This document shows positions 12,101 to 27,800 of a stretch of DNA of 64,000 nucleotides, in pieces. A program made the translations under genes and the position numbers. The notes under the pieces were generated by a model that was not told where the DNA came from, ran no database searches, and saw only the letters and a list, made by a program, of their open reading frames with translations. The first letter of the stretch is position 1; each line of letters opens with the position of its first letter. The DNA is from Amia ocellicauda (Eukaryota > Chordata > Actinopteri > Amiiformes > Amiidae), in the NCBI RefSeq assembly GCF_036373705.1, contig NC_089850.1, positions 30,010,733 through 30,074,732 of the forward strand. The letters are read 5' to 3'.

Positions 12101-15100
12101 CAAAAGTCCCATAACTACTGCAGTGTTGAACTGCAAACAAACAATCAAACAAAGACTGGGGAAGGACTGATGTGTCTAATGGTAAACCAGCCTGGGTAAG
12201 AACACTGAACTCGCACAAAAGATGATTGTTGTCGAAGGTCTGCTGTAATCTCTAAGAGTGGAGCCTTTTATTACCTTCTGGATGATTTCCAACACAACGT
12301 AGGACACCGGTTCATGAGCAGATTCAACGGTAAAAAATCTTTCCTGTTTACTTCACCTCTGAACATTTGAGTGTGTAAAAAATGATAGGTAAATAATAAA
12401 TAATGTACAAAGATGTGTTGCTTTATTGAAAAGTGAGAAATGAAAAAACAAAAATAGGAAGGAAGGTTATTTCAAACGAAGTCAGACACTGATTTAAAAT
12501 AACACTTTTTAATATATCGTTTATAAACACAGATTGTACCAGAGGTGTGACAACAACATTTTAAATTAAATGTATACAATCTTACCTTTTCAATTGAATT
12601 ATTTTGTTTCTAAGGGCTGTGTTTTGTAATGGCCACTAGATGGCTCAAGAGAAAACATGAAAGGCACATAAACCAAGCACATGTGTTTTGGTTTTTAAAA
12701 ACTGGAAGATCTTAAGGTCAACATGAAAATTACAGACACTTAGTTTAGTCATTATTTGTGTTTGAGTAGGTGTTCCTTTTAACATTACCAAAGGCTTTCA
12801 AAAATATACATTCAAACCAGAGTCTCAAGCTGTCTGAGGATTTTTTTTATTTTTATGACACCTTTTACAAAATGTTTATATGATTACTATCACATCATGT
12901 ATATGTCAGATTCACATGTGTTGTTTCCTACATGCTGAAGTTCAGGTTTGAATGATTTACAAATGCACATGTCCATGTTTCTCAACCAAAGGACTTCAAA
13001 GGTGCTTTCAGCAACAGGTGGATTAAGACACTGATTCTGGCTTTTCAGGCTTCTGCCTCCTACAGGTGTTGAGCATTTCTCATATGAAGCCCTTTTCCAG
13101 TAACAATCAGATTCTTGTGGCTGCGGAGGAGTTCTGCAACTCCGTATCATTTTCAATATATCACATGACTCTGTTCCACAATACAGTGTAATTCAATACT
13201 GAAGATTCTGCTACTGAAGAATGCTTTACCACAGTGCACTGCTTTATGTCCAGTAGCCTGCTGAGTGTTTTCTTATTGAGAATACACATTTGCCTACACT
13301 GGAACCTAGGGGCATAATGTTAGGATCACCACAGTATTAACTACTTCATTAGTGACAGTAGTTGCATTTCCATCACATCTAAATGAACAACACAGCGATG
13401 CTATCAAGGCGAGCAGTAACGAGTGCATGAGAAAGGAAGAAAAAGGGGAAGAAACGCAGAGAAAGGAAGCAAGAACAGCGAGGGCGGTGATCTGAATCCT
13501 CTCGGTGACGACTGGCCGCCGACACAGGGAGGCGAGAAATGACGGCGTTTTACTCACTCTGTCACACAGCTCCTCGAACGTGCAGTCTGCGACGGTCCCG
13601 CAGGCTTTGCTCAGGCGCAGCTTTCTGCCTTGTACTTTCACAATCCTTGGCCGAGTAACTATGGGAACACAAACAAAGAGTGCGTCTTGTCCGGGTAATT
13701 ACAACAACAATAAAAAATATATAATTAAAAAAAAAAAAAAAAGAAAAAAAGGAAAGCATCCCTCCGAGCTAGGAAATGCATCAGTTGCTGAATAATAGCA
13801 CACGATTCAACACATAAATCAGACAAAATACTGATACAATGGCAGGCACTCGAGTGTGCAGCATCAACCCATGCACACCAATGGAACTTATTAATTGGTC
13901 AGTGGAGATTGGGCTATTGTGCTCTAAATGTATTCTCTTTCAAGAGAAATTAACTTACGTACTATCATTTTGTTTTTGAGCCAGCTCATCAAACAGCTTA
14001 TCCATGACAGCCTCCACATCAGCTTCACTTGTGCTACAGTGAAAAGAATAATAGAATATGAAATTAATAACACTTGAAGCCAACATCAAACAGCTGCTGG
14101 GGCCCGCTTAGCTTTTTGCCCATCTAGAAAGAACAGGATGTTATACTCTAAATACAAACATTAGATTTAGAATACACATTAAAGCAGGGAATATTAACTC
14201 TCAGGTAGATGATTCTGCCTCATTTGCATACACTGAAAGACGGCCACACTTGAAAGCTGAAGCCAGTAATGAGGCAATAGAGGCAAAGCAAATCCATTAA
14301 TGCTGTGTGTACACAATGAGAAGAAAGGCTGCTGCTTTTCTCTTGCATGCAAAATACGAGAAAATAGGCAAAACAGTCAAGCATCCAGAGTAGCCACCTT
14401 TGAAATCTCCTCTGCAACAGTGGGCAAGTGCATGCATGTGTTCGTCTGCTCGTTATGAAAGTGAGGCTGAAACTTGCTTGCTTGTCAGGGGAAAGTTGCT
14501 TGCCTTACATATTGATGATTAATAAATGTCTGCATAACACAGACATCTGCATATGACAGGTACCTGTTCTAAATAAATCGAAATAATAAATACGTTGTTT
14601 TTTTTTCATAGAAAATAAAATAATCAGTAAAAAGCTAGGGTACAGAAAACCCTTCTGAGAGGTGCTATTAAATGAGTGTGCAAAATGAGGGAATGTTCAG
14701 ATGTGACAATTGTCCAAATGACAGTTGTTCCCGTCTCTAAATGCTCAGTGTATGTGCACCGATACTGGGCGCCCTGAGAATCTGTTGTGTTCGAAGCAGC
14801 GTCGCTCTGTTCCATTGTGACCCCATGAAATTGTGGGTAGAGGGCAAATGACCCGCCGAAGAAGGTTTACATCTTCTGGATTAACAGAGGGAGGAGCTCA
14901 ATGGCTTAAGTGAAAGCTATTGACAAGTGGAGTCTAAAGCGGTACCCCACACAGAGCTGTGTGTAAAAATCGGAGTGGAAAAAAACAAAACAACACAAAA
15001 AAGAACGAATAAACATTAACTCCTAAGGGTCATTAGCAACCTCTTAGATGAACAGAGCAAAAATATCCAGTGGATGATAAAAAACGAAGTAAACAATATT

Positions 15101-18100
15101 GTGAGTTTGCATTGTGGCACTCGTTTTTTTTGTACCATTTTCTGAAATTGTATTCTTAAAAATGCAGGAATACCTCAAACATCACATACACACTTTCATG
15201 AAAAATGTCTATTTCTATTGTCCAGTGCTACGAGATTACCTCATGGGACCAGCAACGTTTTGAGGACGTTTCTACATAGTTTAGACTTAGAACAAAGATC
15301 AAAGTGAGCTCTGACCTGACTCATGGCACAATCTTTATCATTTTCATACCGTTTTTACACTGTGGGGGTCCGAAACGCACTTTACACATACACTAAACCT
15401 ACACATTTAGGGGCGTGTTACATTGTTTACTTCTGAACAACAAAGTTCCCTACCGTTCTCATCATACTAACTTGGAACAGTCCAGAATAGGTCATAGGCA
15501 AGGGTGCCAGATGCCTTTAACCTTATTATCCAAAGAGGAGAAAATACTTGCTCTGTCATGTCCCAGCTAATGTAAAATGCCTGCATCATAAAAGAACAAA
15601 TGTTTTTTTTTTTTGCAAACAAGATAAAAAAATTGCTTATGTTTTAAAAGATGATACAAAAATAAATTAGACTTGTGGGGGTGTTTGTGACAGTTTTCAA
15701 AGTTTCCTTTTAAATTCAACTTCGACTTTCTAACCTATTTTCAGAGAAACGTTGGTGCTCTGCTCATTATTCACACTCTGATAAACATGGCACTAGTTCA
15801 TTTAAAATTTCCAATTTTCTCAGGAGAGGTGATGATGTCAAGGGGCCACTGCTTTTTGACAGCCCCCCCCACAAGAGCTTTGCTAATCACCGGGTGCATT
15901 TACTTCAGGAAGGCCTGGGATCAGTTTTTTGCATTTACATTGTTAAAAAAAAAAACTAAAGAGGCTTAGACCCATCCTAAACATGTTCAGTATAAATGGG
16001 GAATTAATAGTTGTTGTGTTTTTCTTGCCGTATGACCTGAAAAGATGTATGGAAACAATGAAAGGGAGAATACAGTCACAGGCTTAAGCTGAAATTGAAT
16101 TGGTCAGCTCATAGGGAGATGAACAAAAGGCACTGAACAACTGTACCAAGGTGGGTATTTTATACTAACTACTAGCAATTAAAAAAAAAATCTGTTTTTC
16201 CATTTATTTATGTATTTAAAAAAAACAACAACAAAACCTCCAACAACATATACATTTATATAAAGACTTACAGGTAGTACAGTTTTCCAGCTGAAGGCAG
16301 ACTTCTTTTGCGGTAGTCAATCCCGGAGTCCAGCTGCAGTGTTTGGCAATATCCCTGCACATTAAGAAGACAACCAGTGATAAATGCTATCTGTATGAAT
16401 GGATTTTTTTTTTATTGTAGTTTAGCTTTCTTTCAAGAATGTTAAGCAACAGCTTCAGCAATTGAGGTTAAGTTTCCTAATCACATAAACCTTCATACTT
16501 TTTTCTGTAAATACTTCAGCATATCAAATATCGCTTTTAGGGATAAGAAACCACCCTAGTAAGCTAACCATGCAAATAATAAATGTGACAGATGGACAAA
16601 TATCATGTGCACAGACAGACCTGTGTTTCAAATGGAACAGAAAGTACTGCATTGCTGGACTATCAAATGCAAATCAGTATTCAACATCAGTACTGGCAAA
16701 TTATGGAATCAGTGAATTTCTGCTATCATCCTCCTTGATCTGAGAATAATTAGTAATCACTACAAAGCTAGAGGAAAGAAATATTCTATTCTTCCGTGCT
16801 GTCAACTTTTATCTTGATCCATGCTTAAATGAACAGAGTTCCCTTTCTGAGGCAATTTGTTGAATCAGGGATAATTACAACCTGACATGCTCTGAATTGC
16901 GACACAAAAGGAAATGTCATTTCATCAACCTTGGCAACCCTGCACCATTCTGCGATGTAAATAGTTTTAACGCCACATCACAATATCAGGTAATGTACAT
17001 TCTCCTTTGTTTCGCGTACTGTATAGTTTGACACAGAACGCATTACTTCGTGGCCTACAGCAAAAGAAACACAATCAGTCATAATTTCATGTGTTATTTA
17101 TAATCAGATGTGCTCCTCAGAGTCTTCATGCATCATTACATGATTTTAATTTTATTGGGTTCATTAAAACTTTGTGCCCCTCACACATTTCCCCCCCGCC
17201 ACCCACCCGGCTTTTGCACATGACCTCACACTTCGTCTAACCTGTTCTGAAGAAGTCTTGAATGGCTCAAAACGTGCTCCATGCTGTAATTTTGTAAAAT
17301 AGTTTTTATCTTGTACAAAATTACTACTATTATCCATTTGAACAGATGAAGTATAGTCTGCATCAGGACAAATGTGCGAAATGTCTCTTGAGTGAAATAT
17401 GATACAGTACCCAGGAAAAAAATAAAAATTAAGGAAGAAATCTTACTCTATTCCTTTTTTATAGCTGTTATGATGTTTGTTTTTCATTAGTATATAATGA
17501 AAAGAGGAAAAGTGGCCACTTAACAAATACCCTTGTTATTAAGTAAAGAGGTGCAAAGGAAAACGGTTAAAACAGCCTTTATTAATTTGTTTTCTAGACG
17601 ACTGATTTCGGAGGCGCGGAAAACTGAGAAACAAGAGCCACAGATGCAGGTAAGCATATGGCAGCAGAAACTGACCTGTATTTGTTGTTTTAATCTATGG
17701 GCCCTGTTCATATTCTGTTGTGGGGTACCCAAAAAGAGAACAACATTGCTGTGTGCATTCAGCTGGAACTTGGGTTTACTTTTCTCACTTTACCATGATG
17801 ACCGACACATGTGCAAGCATGTTATGAGTTATGAGCTCCTGAGTTCATCAGCTATTGGCAAGCATCAAGGATCAGCAGGTCTGAGCTGGACTGTTAGGTC
17901 ACAGAGCAGGCCATTTTTCCACTTTGCTTACATATTGCTCACAGTGGAGTCCAAACTGGGGATTTCAGACTAGAAAACCAGCAAACTTTTCAAACATTAA
18001 ACAAAACAAAAAAATCTAGCTGCACAGCGCGGACAAATGTAGCTTCACACTGATTAAAAAAAAAAAAAATCACAAATGTAAGACTTTTTCCTTTGTATAT

Positions 18101-20039
18101 TCATAATGAGTTTAAAAAGATTTCAATTTCATCAAAGTTATAGATAAAAGACCAACATCATGAGAATGTGCCTTTAAAAGTCACCTTAATGCACATTTCC
18201 CAAAGCATGGTTGTGCTGACAGTCCAAACTTTCTGAACTACAATTAAACATAATAATGAGTCCCTTTTTTTTCTTCCTAAAGTAAGATGCTTTCGAGTTT
18301 TAAAAGAGAAAGTACCATTGAGCTCTAACAAAAGCTAAGGATAGCTAACTATTTTGCTCTGATGAGGTCCACTGCCTCATTACTAACAGCAGAAAACATT
18401 TGATGCTTTTTTTGTTTGGGAGAGAATTGACTAGCCTCAAAGAACTTGGGGTGGGAAGCTGTAAAAGAGAAGGGGGGGGGAGGTAGAGAGGGGCGGTTGT
18501 AGTCCATTCACCAGTTTGTGTCTTACAGCCACTATGGAGGGGAAAGAAAGGAAAAGAAAGCTTAAAACACTGCCTTTATGCTGCCAATCCTGGACGACTC
18601 TTCTTACATCAAAGTGTTTTCACTACTAGGGCTTTCTCTGCTAAATTTATTCAGTCCGAGGACAGGGAGGCAACAATGCATACACACTAATTATGCCTAA
18701 TTATCTATTCCCTTTAAGTGTGACCAGCTTCGGCCAGGCCTGTTTGTTATATGGGTTTCTCACAACCTCCCCCTGCCATGTCCAGTCCTCTTAAAGAAAC
18801 ATCTTTTGAAAGCTGTTGCTGCCTTTAGTCCCTCAATTCCCTCCATCCTCCTCGGTCCTCAGTGCCTCTCCTGTACTGGATGAGGTTCACCTGCACTAAA
18901 CGGCTAGCTGTTCTATTATTAGCGGCAACAGAGATGCATGTAAAATATAAGGACTTGGTTGTTAATTTGGCAATTCCCAACTGTGCTGCCAGCACAGGAG
19001 CTCTGAAAAACGGCCTGTCCTGTGGGTCTTGTCCTCTTGCTTTCTTTTCATGATCTAAATGAGACGTTTATTGGATTAAGGTTCTTCTCTGCAGAGCTCT
19101 GAGGTGGCCTGGGACAAAAAGCTTAAAATCTCACTCGCTGTACTAATTGCCTTGGGATTTAGAAGGAGGGGGGAAAAATGATTTCGCATTACATCAGAAG
19201 CCTAACTCACGAAGGTTCAAGAGGACTTGTAATCAAAGTTTATTTGTTTGATTTTTTTACTTTCAGAGGTGATCAAAATATTGAAAGAGTGACAAATGTA
19301 TTAAATACCATTGATGTTATTTACACATGCTGCTACAGATGTTAAAAAAGCAAACACATAGAGAAATTCGATGGTTACGGTTGCAATAAACTTATGACCT
19401 CTGCAATGAAATTCTATGCCAAACGTCTTTTCTTTTTTTCTTCTATGCTGGACTTTTAATTTCAGTCATGGCTTCACAGACGTATATCCAAGAGAAGGCC
19501 ATCAAGTTGCAAACATCAATTTTGTACTACAGATTTGTTCTACAGAATGCAGTTTAACTAGATCCTTTTATTTTTAAACCGGGCTGATGCAGCAATTAAC
19601 TTACAAAAGAAAAAAGAACAAGCGAAAGGAAAAACCCACAGATACTCGAACTGAAGTAAGGTTATCATATTTCCAACATAATATTGTACACTACCGCCCA
19701 TCAAAAGCAAAATAAAAAAGTCAGTTCTTTACCTAGATTTTGAATACAAAACATGACCCTGAGCAGTCAAATGGAATAAACAGAGTCCTTTAGAAAAAGA
19801 AGAAGGAAAAATAGACTCCCAAAGGGATTTAATAACATGTTCCAGTGCTGAAAAGCGCAGTGTTTAAAAGCTCCACATTTAAGTCCCACTGACAAGTCCT
19901 TAACAATACACAGAGAGTTCTGAATATTCCTGTCTGTGGACACAATATGTACCGAGCCCCCTCCAGGGTGAACAGTCTTGAGAACAGCACAGAATAAAGA
20001 GTGGACTAAAATAGTATTCCATTACTCCACGAGGGATAC

Positions 20040-20083
<44 letters not shown>

Positions 20084-23000
20084 ACAAATATAGTAAACTA
20101 AAACATACAAAACAGAACTTTGTAGGCAAAAAGATGTAACAATGGCAATGCTTTTTAAAAACTTTGTATAAAAAAACATGGGGGAGAAATATGTGTCCTA
20201 GAATTATCCTACTGTACAATTCAGTTGTAAGTCACCATTGAAATGTTCATTTAAACAGGGAAAGCCAATCATTCTTTCACATCCAAATTTTTTTTTTGGT
20301 TCTCTCAAAATAAGATAGCAGACGTTCAATTGAAACAACAAAACAAAATATCTTTTGGCCACCTTTTTAATTTGTAATTTTTTCAAATTCTATTCCACAG
20401 CAACAAATGGTCTGTTACAGATGTTACTTTTTAGATCAGTGTAACAAGAAAGGCTTGGTTTAATTAGCTACTAACCACAGGTGTGTTTATCCACCAGATC
20501 AATAACATGGTGACAGCCCATTGTTTCACACATGCTTAGTTAACTGCTGGCACATACAATTTTGCAATATCTAATTTTACTTTGAAACTCAAATCCTGCA
20601 TATATAATTAAAAGAAAGGGGTAATTAATGTAATAAATCCAACTTATAAGCATTACTTTTAAATGTGAAGGTTGAAACATGAATGACTGCAAACTACTAA
20701 AATGTAGTTAGTACACCTCTTAACATTAAATAAGGTATTCCATACCACCTCTGATTCTGTTAGGATGTTTTTCTTATTTCATAAAAAATACTTTCACCAA
20801 GAAAGTGATCCACACATAACCAGAACATTGAACATTATTATATTGCTGACAGTGTGCGAAAGATGGATTCAATTACATTAATGAATCCTGCGGCTGATGT
20901 AATGCTATGTTTTATGTTGCATGTTAATTTAAATTTTCCTGAAAATTCCTGCATGTAATGATTTGTTTATAATATTATAATCCTGCTATACCAAAGAACA
21001 GAGGCTACCACATTTGCAAGGGAACAAGTGATACTGAGATGTGTATCCAGATCTTTTTTGTCCACCATATCAATGGTTAAACAGATCAGCTCCACTCAGG
21101 CTCACTTTATTCCAGGTTGATTTCCCATTAGCCTCTCTACTTCTCCCCTAACCACTAATCACGGTGATTTACCACAAGACTACTTCATTGTGACTGAAAT
21201 CATTTGCTGCCCAGTGGGAACTCCTCCTCCACACACCTCTTTAGAACAAACCCTCTGCCGCAGCAGCATTGTGCATCTCTGAAGGAGACGGCAGCCCTGC
21301 TGTTCCTCCCGCAATTTCGGTAATAAAAAGTCAATTGATAAGTAAAGACATCACGGGGGGATTAACCCTGGTACTCCAGCTCAGGTGACAGCTGAGCAAA
21401 GGTCAGGGGGGTCCTGGCACTGACCCCAAGGCCCGGCCTAGGCCTATTCACGCCTTAGAAAAGCTGCTGCACTTTCGGGGTATAACGAAGACACTGCCTG
21501 ACAGCTCTAATTTTATCAATTAAAGTACACCGCTGAGAGAAATGGCTGATTTCCACCACATTTTGCTCTGCTAGAATACCCCTGTGTTACTAAAACAGAT
21601 GGCATGACAAAAGGAACATGGAAACATGAAGGGGCTTTAAAATGAAATAAAATAAAAACAGACCCGAAAAGCATTAATTATTTCAATCAGAGTGGATTAA
21701 AAAGCGCTTAAAAAAAGAAAAAGAAATGACTTCCCAAGGTAATCAGGTGTACATACTGAGTTATAAAAGAAACACAAACTCACAGGGTGCTTTACAAATG
21801 TTATTAATGAAATATTATTAGGAAGCTGCATCTGCCCTGTATTGTCTAGATAATCAAAACTGCTTTCAATTGCTTCTGAAGCAGTGCTGATTAAGGGCTA
21901 TTTAACAGTCACTTAGACAGATGTCGAAACCTTTGCTGCAACATCTTGTTTCTTTTTGTATTCCTCTACAAAAAGTACCTTATGTTGAACATGAATAAAT
22001 AAGCATACAACTTTTTTTTTTTTTTTACTGCAGTTTCAATATTTACATCCAATGTATTAATCGATATTTGATCCCAACAATGTAAGATAAGCTTTTACCT
22101 AAATGACATAAAAACTCTCCATGCTCCAAGACTGGACAACAACAGTCAAATTAAGACACACACACACAACATATGTATATATATTATACAATTTATATTT
22201 AAAAACCTTATGTAGATGTAAATGTAGGAGAATGTTGTATCTGATATGATTAATGCAAATTAATCATATTGTCTCCTGTTTATTGCACAGAAAGATTAAA
22301 ATCATAATTGTAGAAGCAACAAGTTGAATAATACTAATACCAGCCTGCATTAATACAATTAAATTGCAAAGCAGGCCACTGCATTGCTACACCTTCGGCG
22401 GCTTGCAAGCTCTCTGACTTTGAAATGCAAGCAGGCTCATAATTGCCCTGACCAGCCGGTTCATTATTAGCAGTTTTTTTTGGTTCCTTTAATTATTTGC
22501 GGAATTGTATCATTAGTTTCCCCGGGAAGATCAAAGAAAAGCCTGCTCACCAATATTACAGTCAGATGGAAAACACATCAAAAAACATGACTTCTCTTTA
22601 CCTTCAGCACCGCAATGAATGGCACAAAGTTAGCCCTCTGAAGCCCATTTTTATAGAGGTCTGAAAGAGAAAATTGGTATTAGCTTTGCTGTTTAGCCCT
22701 AATAATGTCATTTTCCCTCCCAGATTGGCAAACAAAGCCTCTATTGAGAAAAAAGAGAAGGGAAAACAAAAGCGATGAGGAAGAGCAGAAATTGATTTCT
22801 CTACTGGCAACACATGAAATTCATTTCATTCCCAAACAATGATAGCTAAAGAAAGGCAGCGCTGAACAGACAACATCTAAGGGCTGAATAAAGGACATCT
22901 CAATTAGCTCTGTAAAACACATTACATTTGAAATGCGCCAGCAGAGAAACACACAAAACACTGGTCAAGCTGTTTTCTACAACAGTAGCAAAAACTAGTG

Positions 23001-24818
23001 GTTGCTTTTATTAAAAAAAAAGGGGGGGGGGGGGTTGATTAAGCATAGCAGAGTTACTAATTTAATTAGGAGGAAGCAAGATATTGCTTAGATTAAGGTG
23101 ATAGATTTGCTATTTATTCATAATATTGTATTCTGAGCGCTCTGTTCCGTACGGTCAAGGTACAATTCAATGCTTTGATTTAGAGGTTTCCTATTAAAGA
23201 ATAAATTAGGAAACTGTGTTGCCTTCTATAGCAAAACACTCTGCTGTAGTAAACAGGAAATAAAGATAAAGACTGGGAGCAGAAGACACTCATCTTTCAT
23301 TAAACTCAACATTTCCCACATTTAATAATAATAATAATAATAATCATATTTTTTAAATTACATTTCTTCAATAAAAAAGTGAATATAATGTTAGATGATA
23401 CTCAGTTGGCATCTTTCCCATTTTCTCTGAGATTAATCAGTGTTCAACAATCTCTTGATGTAAAATAATGTGTAAAATATATATTCAATTATCTCTAATT
23501 ATTACACTAACTGAATCAAAGGGGAAAAAAACATTTCAAATTTCTCTACTTTTGACTGTATCTGTATGTGTGGAGTGCTGGGCTGGGTGGAGCAATGACA
23601 AAAAAAATGATGACAACCACACAAGTGAAGCGAACAGCCTTCGCTCCAAGGGGGCTGTAATTCGGATCGATACACTGGCTGCTAGGTGATTACTGAGGGT
23701 CGCTCTCAAGTTATTCCACACCAAATCCCAAGGAGAGAAGATACAGGTGCCATTGACACTGCACAGTGCTGCGTAGGTGTGCAAGGAGAGCTGGAGAGGA
23801 GGAACAGTTTATTCACTGCGGCTCCACAGCTGCTACACCAGGCCGGGCTTCTGCATCTTGCCACAGCAGATGACAAAAGCTGGTGCATTTCAGCCTTGAG
23901 GTAACGTTCCTTGTTATTCCACTACAGTGTCCATAACAATAACACCCTCCTTTTCTTCCCTTGTAAGTACACTCTATTTCACACTTTATTAACATCACTC
24001 ACCATTTTGTTCTTTGCTAATACAAAGAACAGGAACACACATATGAGAGTCACAGATTTCAAACTATTTCAGTATGTTCCTTTGTAGATATAAATATACA
24101 GTATATACAGTGACGATGTCTTTAATTTTCCAGGTGGGTGTCTTGGTATGCATGGATCTTGCTATCCCATCCAAAACATTAAGCTTCACAACATTACTTA
24201 CAGCAATCCTGAGGTGTACATTAAGATAGCTTATTCTAAAATGGTGTACCTAGAGCTAAAGATGTCCAACTGCAGTCAAGAACACAGTATGTTATTTTCC
24301 GCCACTCCTTCACACTAACAGGTATGTCTTACAATCAACGGACACACAGGGAAGAATTCAGAGAAAAGAATGCTCTATAACATCAGGGGCTATCATGGAC
24401 AACTTACGTGCTGTGAAACTAGTAGTGTCATTGATGCAGGTCGCGCACAATTGTTCCAATGCTGAAAGCCAAAATGGGCTTTGTATGCAAATCATGAGGC
24501 TTCATGATACATTATCTCAACCTCTAATTATGCATAATTTAAAAATTCAGCTAACTAGATGAGCTTAAAAAAAAGAGAGAAGAAAGAGCACTTTGGATAG
24601 CAGCACCATCTAAGGACTTCTCAAGGTTCAAGTGCAACCACATAACCCACTTAATCTTGTCCTTATTAGCTAGCATGTAAGGGTTCAGATGGAATTTCTA
24701 AGCCTTTTATGCAACTTATACCTCACCATAAAGTGGTTATGTTTTTTTTATTGTTTTCATAATTTACATAATTAATTTGAAAAGCTCTTTATTAAGTTCT
24801 TATGGTCCATGCCTTCAT

Positions 24819-24849
<31 letters not shown>

Positions 24850-27800
24850 TGACCAAGCAATGTCAAATTAAACTTTTCTGCATAACCGAGAACACTGTAC
24901 TTCGGGGAGGGCACTCGAATGACCGAATATTAGCATTCTCTAAGAAGATATAAGAACATTATTCTACTCTCTCTCTTAAATATGCATAAGAGTATTCACC
25001 CTAGACAAAAGGATATGTTAATTAACCTTACCCAGGTTTTCAACAGCAACACTTGAGGTAGCTTTGCAAAGTGTATATTTAAGCATGCACATCTGCTGAA
25101 ACCAATTCTTTACAGCAAAGGCTAAAGCAAATAAATGATGGTGTTTTATTTGGCTGGGATGGAGGGATTGGAAAATGACAAAGAGAGCACAACAGAGAAG
25201 TACAGTTAGTTCTTAAGTTCATATTCCTACTATATTGACATTAGAAATATACATTTGTACAAGTTATTTCTTTTCATTCTGTCAGTTAAAACCACAACCC
25301 AGCAGAAAAGGAATGAAAATATTCTCCCTGGAATTTCGGCAAAAGCCCCACTAAAGTTAATCCACTGACGCTTTCTAACTCCATGGTGTTATAAAACCAA
25401 TAATACTAACAATTGTAATATGATCAACTCTTTTGGTTTTACCTGCTAAGTGGATTTTCTGATCATAAGGCATCACCCTTATTAAGTAGTGCATGAAGAA
25501 ACATACCACATTAACTTAAATCCCTACCTGTTTAGATCCCAAAAGCAGAAATTAAAAAATAATACTACTGCCTTTATAATTAAAGAAAGTGTTTTATTTT
25601 TCAGTGTCCATGTTGCACCTTGAGAGGGTCTACTCGATTGAACTGAGGAGTCTTCAATCACTTTGTAAAGAAGCACATAACACAATCAAAGGACCTCTCT
25701 CTTATGGGAAGGATCACATCATCTCTTTCTATTAGCATAACGGAGCTGTGATCTTTCTGGTCTCTGAAAAAATAATAAAAGGACATGATTCACACGTGAC
25801 TGCAAATCTGATTTGAGGAAAAGCAAAACAATAAAATAAACTGAAAACTGAAGAAAAAATGCACAAAAAAAGAGTAGGCGATATTGGTTTTGTTTTCTTC
25901 ATTCTTATTCTGGTTTAGAAATGCAAAATAGACTTCTGTTAGCATTCTGTTAGTAACGAGACTGCATAAAATAATCTCACACTTGATAAGCTAGAGCAAC
26001 GCCATACCACAAGTGCAGTAGTTAAATGTCACAACTGTTTTTTTCTATAGACAGGTGTACATGTAATTATTCAGACTCCCTTCTTTTTGAAGTTTGGTGA
26101 GGAGTTGGGGGGGCGACATTATTCCAAATCACTCAAAATTACAGAAAGAGACAAAAGAGGATGGAGGAGGATGCTGCAGGGAGATCATTATCTCTTTGAA
26201 AAATAAATCAGACTCACAACTGAAGAATTTAGAGGCTTCAAATCTTACCTTCTGGAGGCCGGTTGGATGTTGCCACAACAACCACCCCGTTCGCAAAGAG
26301 GTTTTCGAAGAGCTGTTTCAAAATCATGGCATCTGCAATGTCGGTGACCTGTGAGAACAATTATAAAAAAACACTTTACCTTTTTTCTTTCTTTTTTTAA
26401 TATCACAGTTAGAGAACTATGGCTTTTAATTACATTTAGCTTAAAAAAGGTAGAATAATAATCAGGACAGAGAAAGTTATGACACCATCTTCGAACTTCA
26501 CACATTTCCTTTATAAAACCTGCTATTTCCTTAAGGGTAGCAAAATGACTCAATCTTAACTTCCATTATGAGGTTACAGGTGGGAACTGTATAAAATGCA
26601 CATCACCATTTCCTGGGCTAATTAGTGAGATACAGCATGAAGAACAAAATACAGGGTATTTTACATTTCTATTAACCATTCTGGCCAAGGCCCTTTTTCC
26701 AAAGCTGACTGCAAATGGTCACGAAGCTGCTTTCTATCGAAATGAGGACAAGTAGCTGATATATGGGAGCTGAGATAATCAACTGCTGTTGAAAATGGAT
26801 TGATATGAAATAGAAACTATTACACAATGGCAGACAAAACAACTCAACAGATGGCCAAACACAAAAATAGGCGGCTTCATTGTGTTTTAAGTGCCTTACA
26901 TTACTGTCCATGAATAATCAGAGGCATTGCAGTTGTTGTTTTTTTATTTTACCTCCTGTAAATGAAGCATAAATTAAACCTGTAAAAGCGCACACCAATA
27001 AAAACATAAATGATTTTCAGCTAGGATGGTATAAATGCAGTTTCACTTTAAGATCATAATCAAAAACAATGCTGTCATTCATATGCATATCAACTAATAC
27101 ACAGGCAGACAGAACATTAAGAGTTAAGGGAGAACAAGACAAAGAGATTAGTGGAAATTAACTAGTCTTTTCATGTTTTCTTTTTAAAACATAAAAATAG
27201 TATACTTGTACTCAGCTAAGCATTGATGCAACACTGTAATAAGGTATACACAGAACAATACAACAATGTGGCAACACAAAGGTGTAGAATCCAGGGGATT
27301 TTGTGAAAAGATTCAAAAATAAGGTTTAGAGATTATATTTATAAAGTACTTTTCAGAGAGGAAAAAAAAAATCACAGAGAAATACATTTTTAATTTAAAT
27401 GAAAAACAACAAAATAAAGTCCTATTCTAAAATAAAATGATAGAATTTCAATACTTAACACACACAATTCTATGATGTGTGCACAACGTTACTGGGCAAC
27501 AATTAGAAACCTTTAACAACGTGTTGATAAGGGTAATGTTTTTAAAAACATTTTTCTCAGGGTGAAATGTTTTAAAATACAACCAAACTATAACATCATA
27601 CAACATTGTCAGAATTAAATGTGTTAACTGAGTATATTGTACATATATTTTAAGTCTGATTCTGGTTGCAAAGACTCCTGCAAAGATTTTGACCTGGTAA
27701 GGTGAAAGTAAAACAGGTCATTCATAAGCACCACCTCTGGAAAACCCATATCTTTAAGATACTAAAGTGTACAGAGCCAAGAGGGATCTGTGTACTGTTA

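Larger units (their letters stand above)
22661..26248 (-). other. AFG1L: AFG1L intron 6
   Basis: 3.6 kb with a G13 run at about 23022-23034, (AAT)n at 23323-23344 and (ATTT)n at 24817-24850. Overlapping short frames near 23.5-24.0 kb occur on both strands and have no homology support. Confidence 0.8.

Noticed and set aside
17533..17973. 146-codon plus-strand frame in AFG1L intron 7
   Set aside because: No recognisable domain, no splice partners, and antisense to a well-supported intron.
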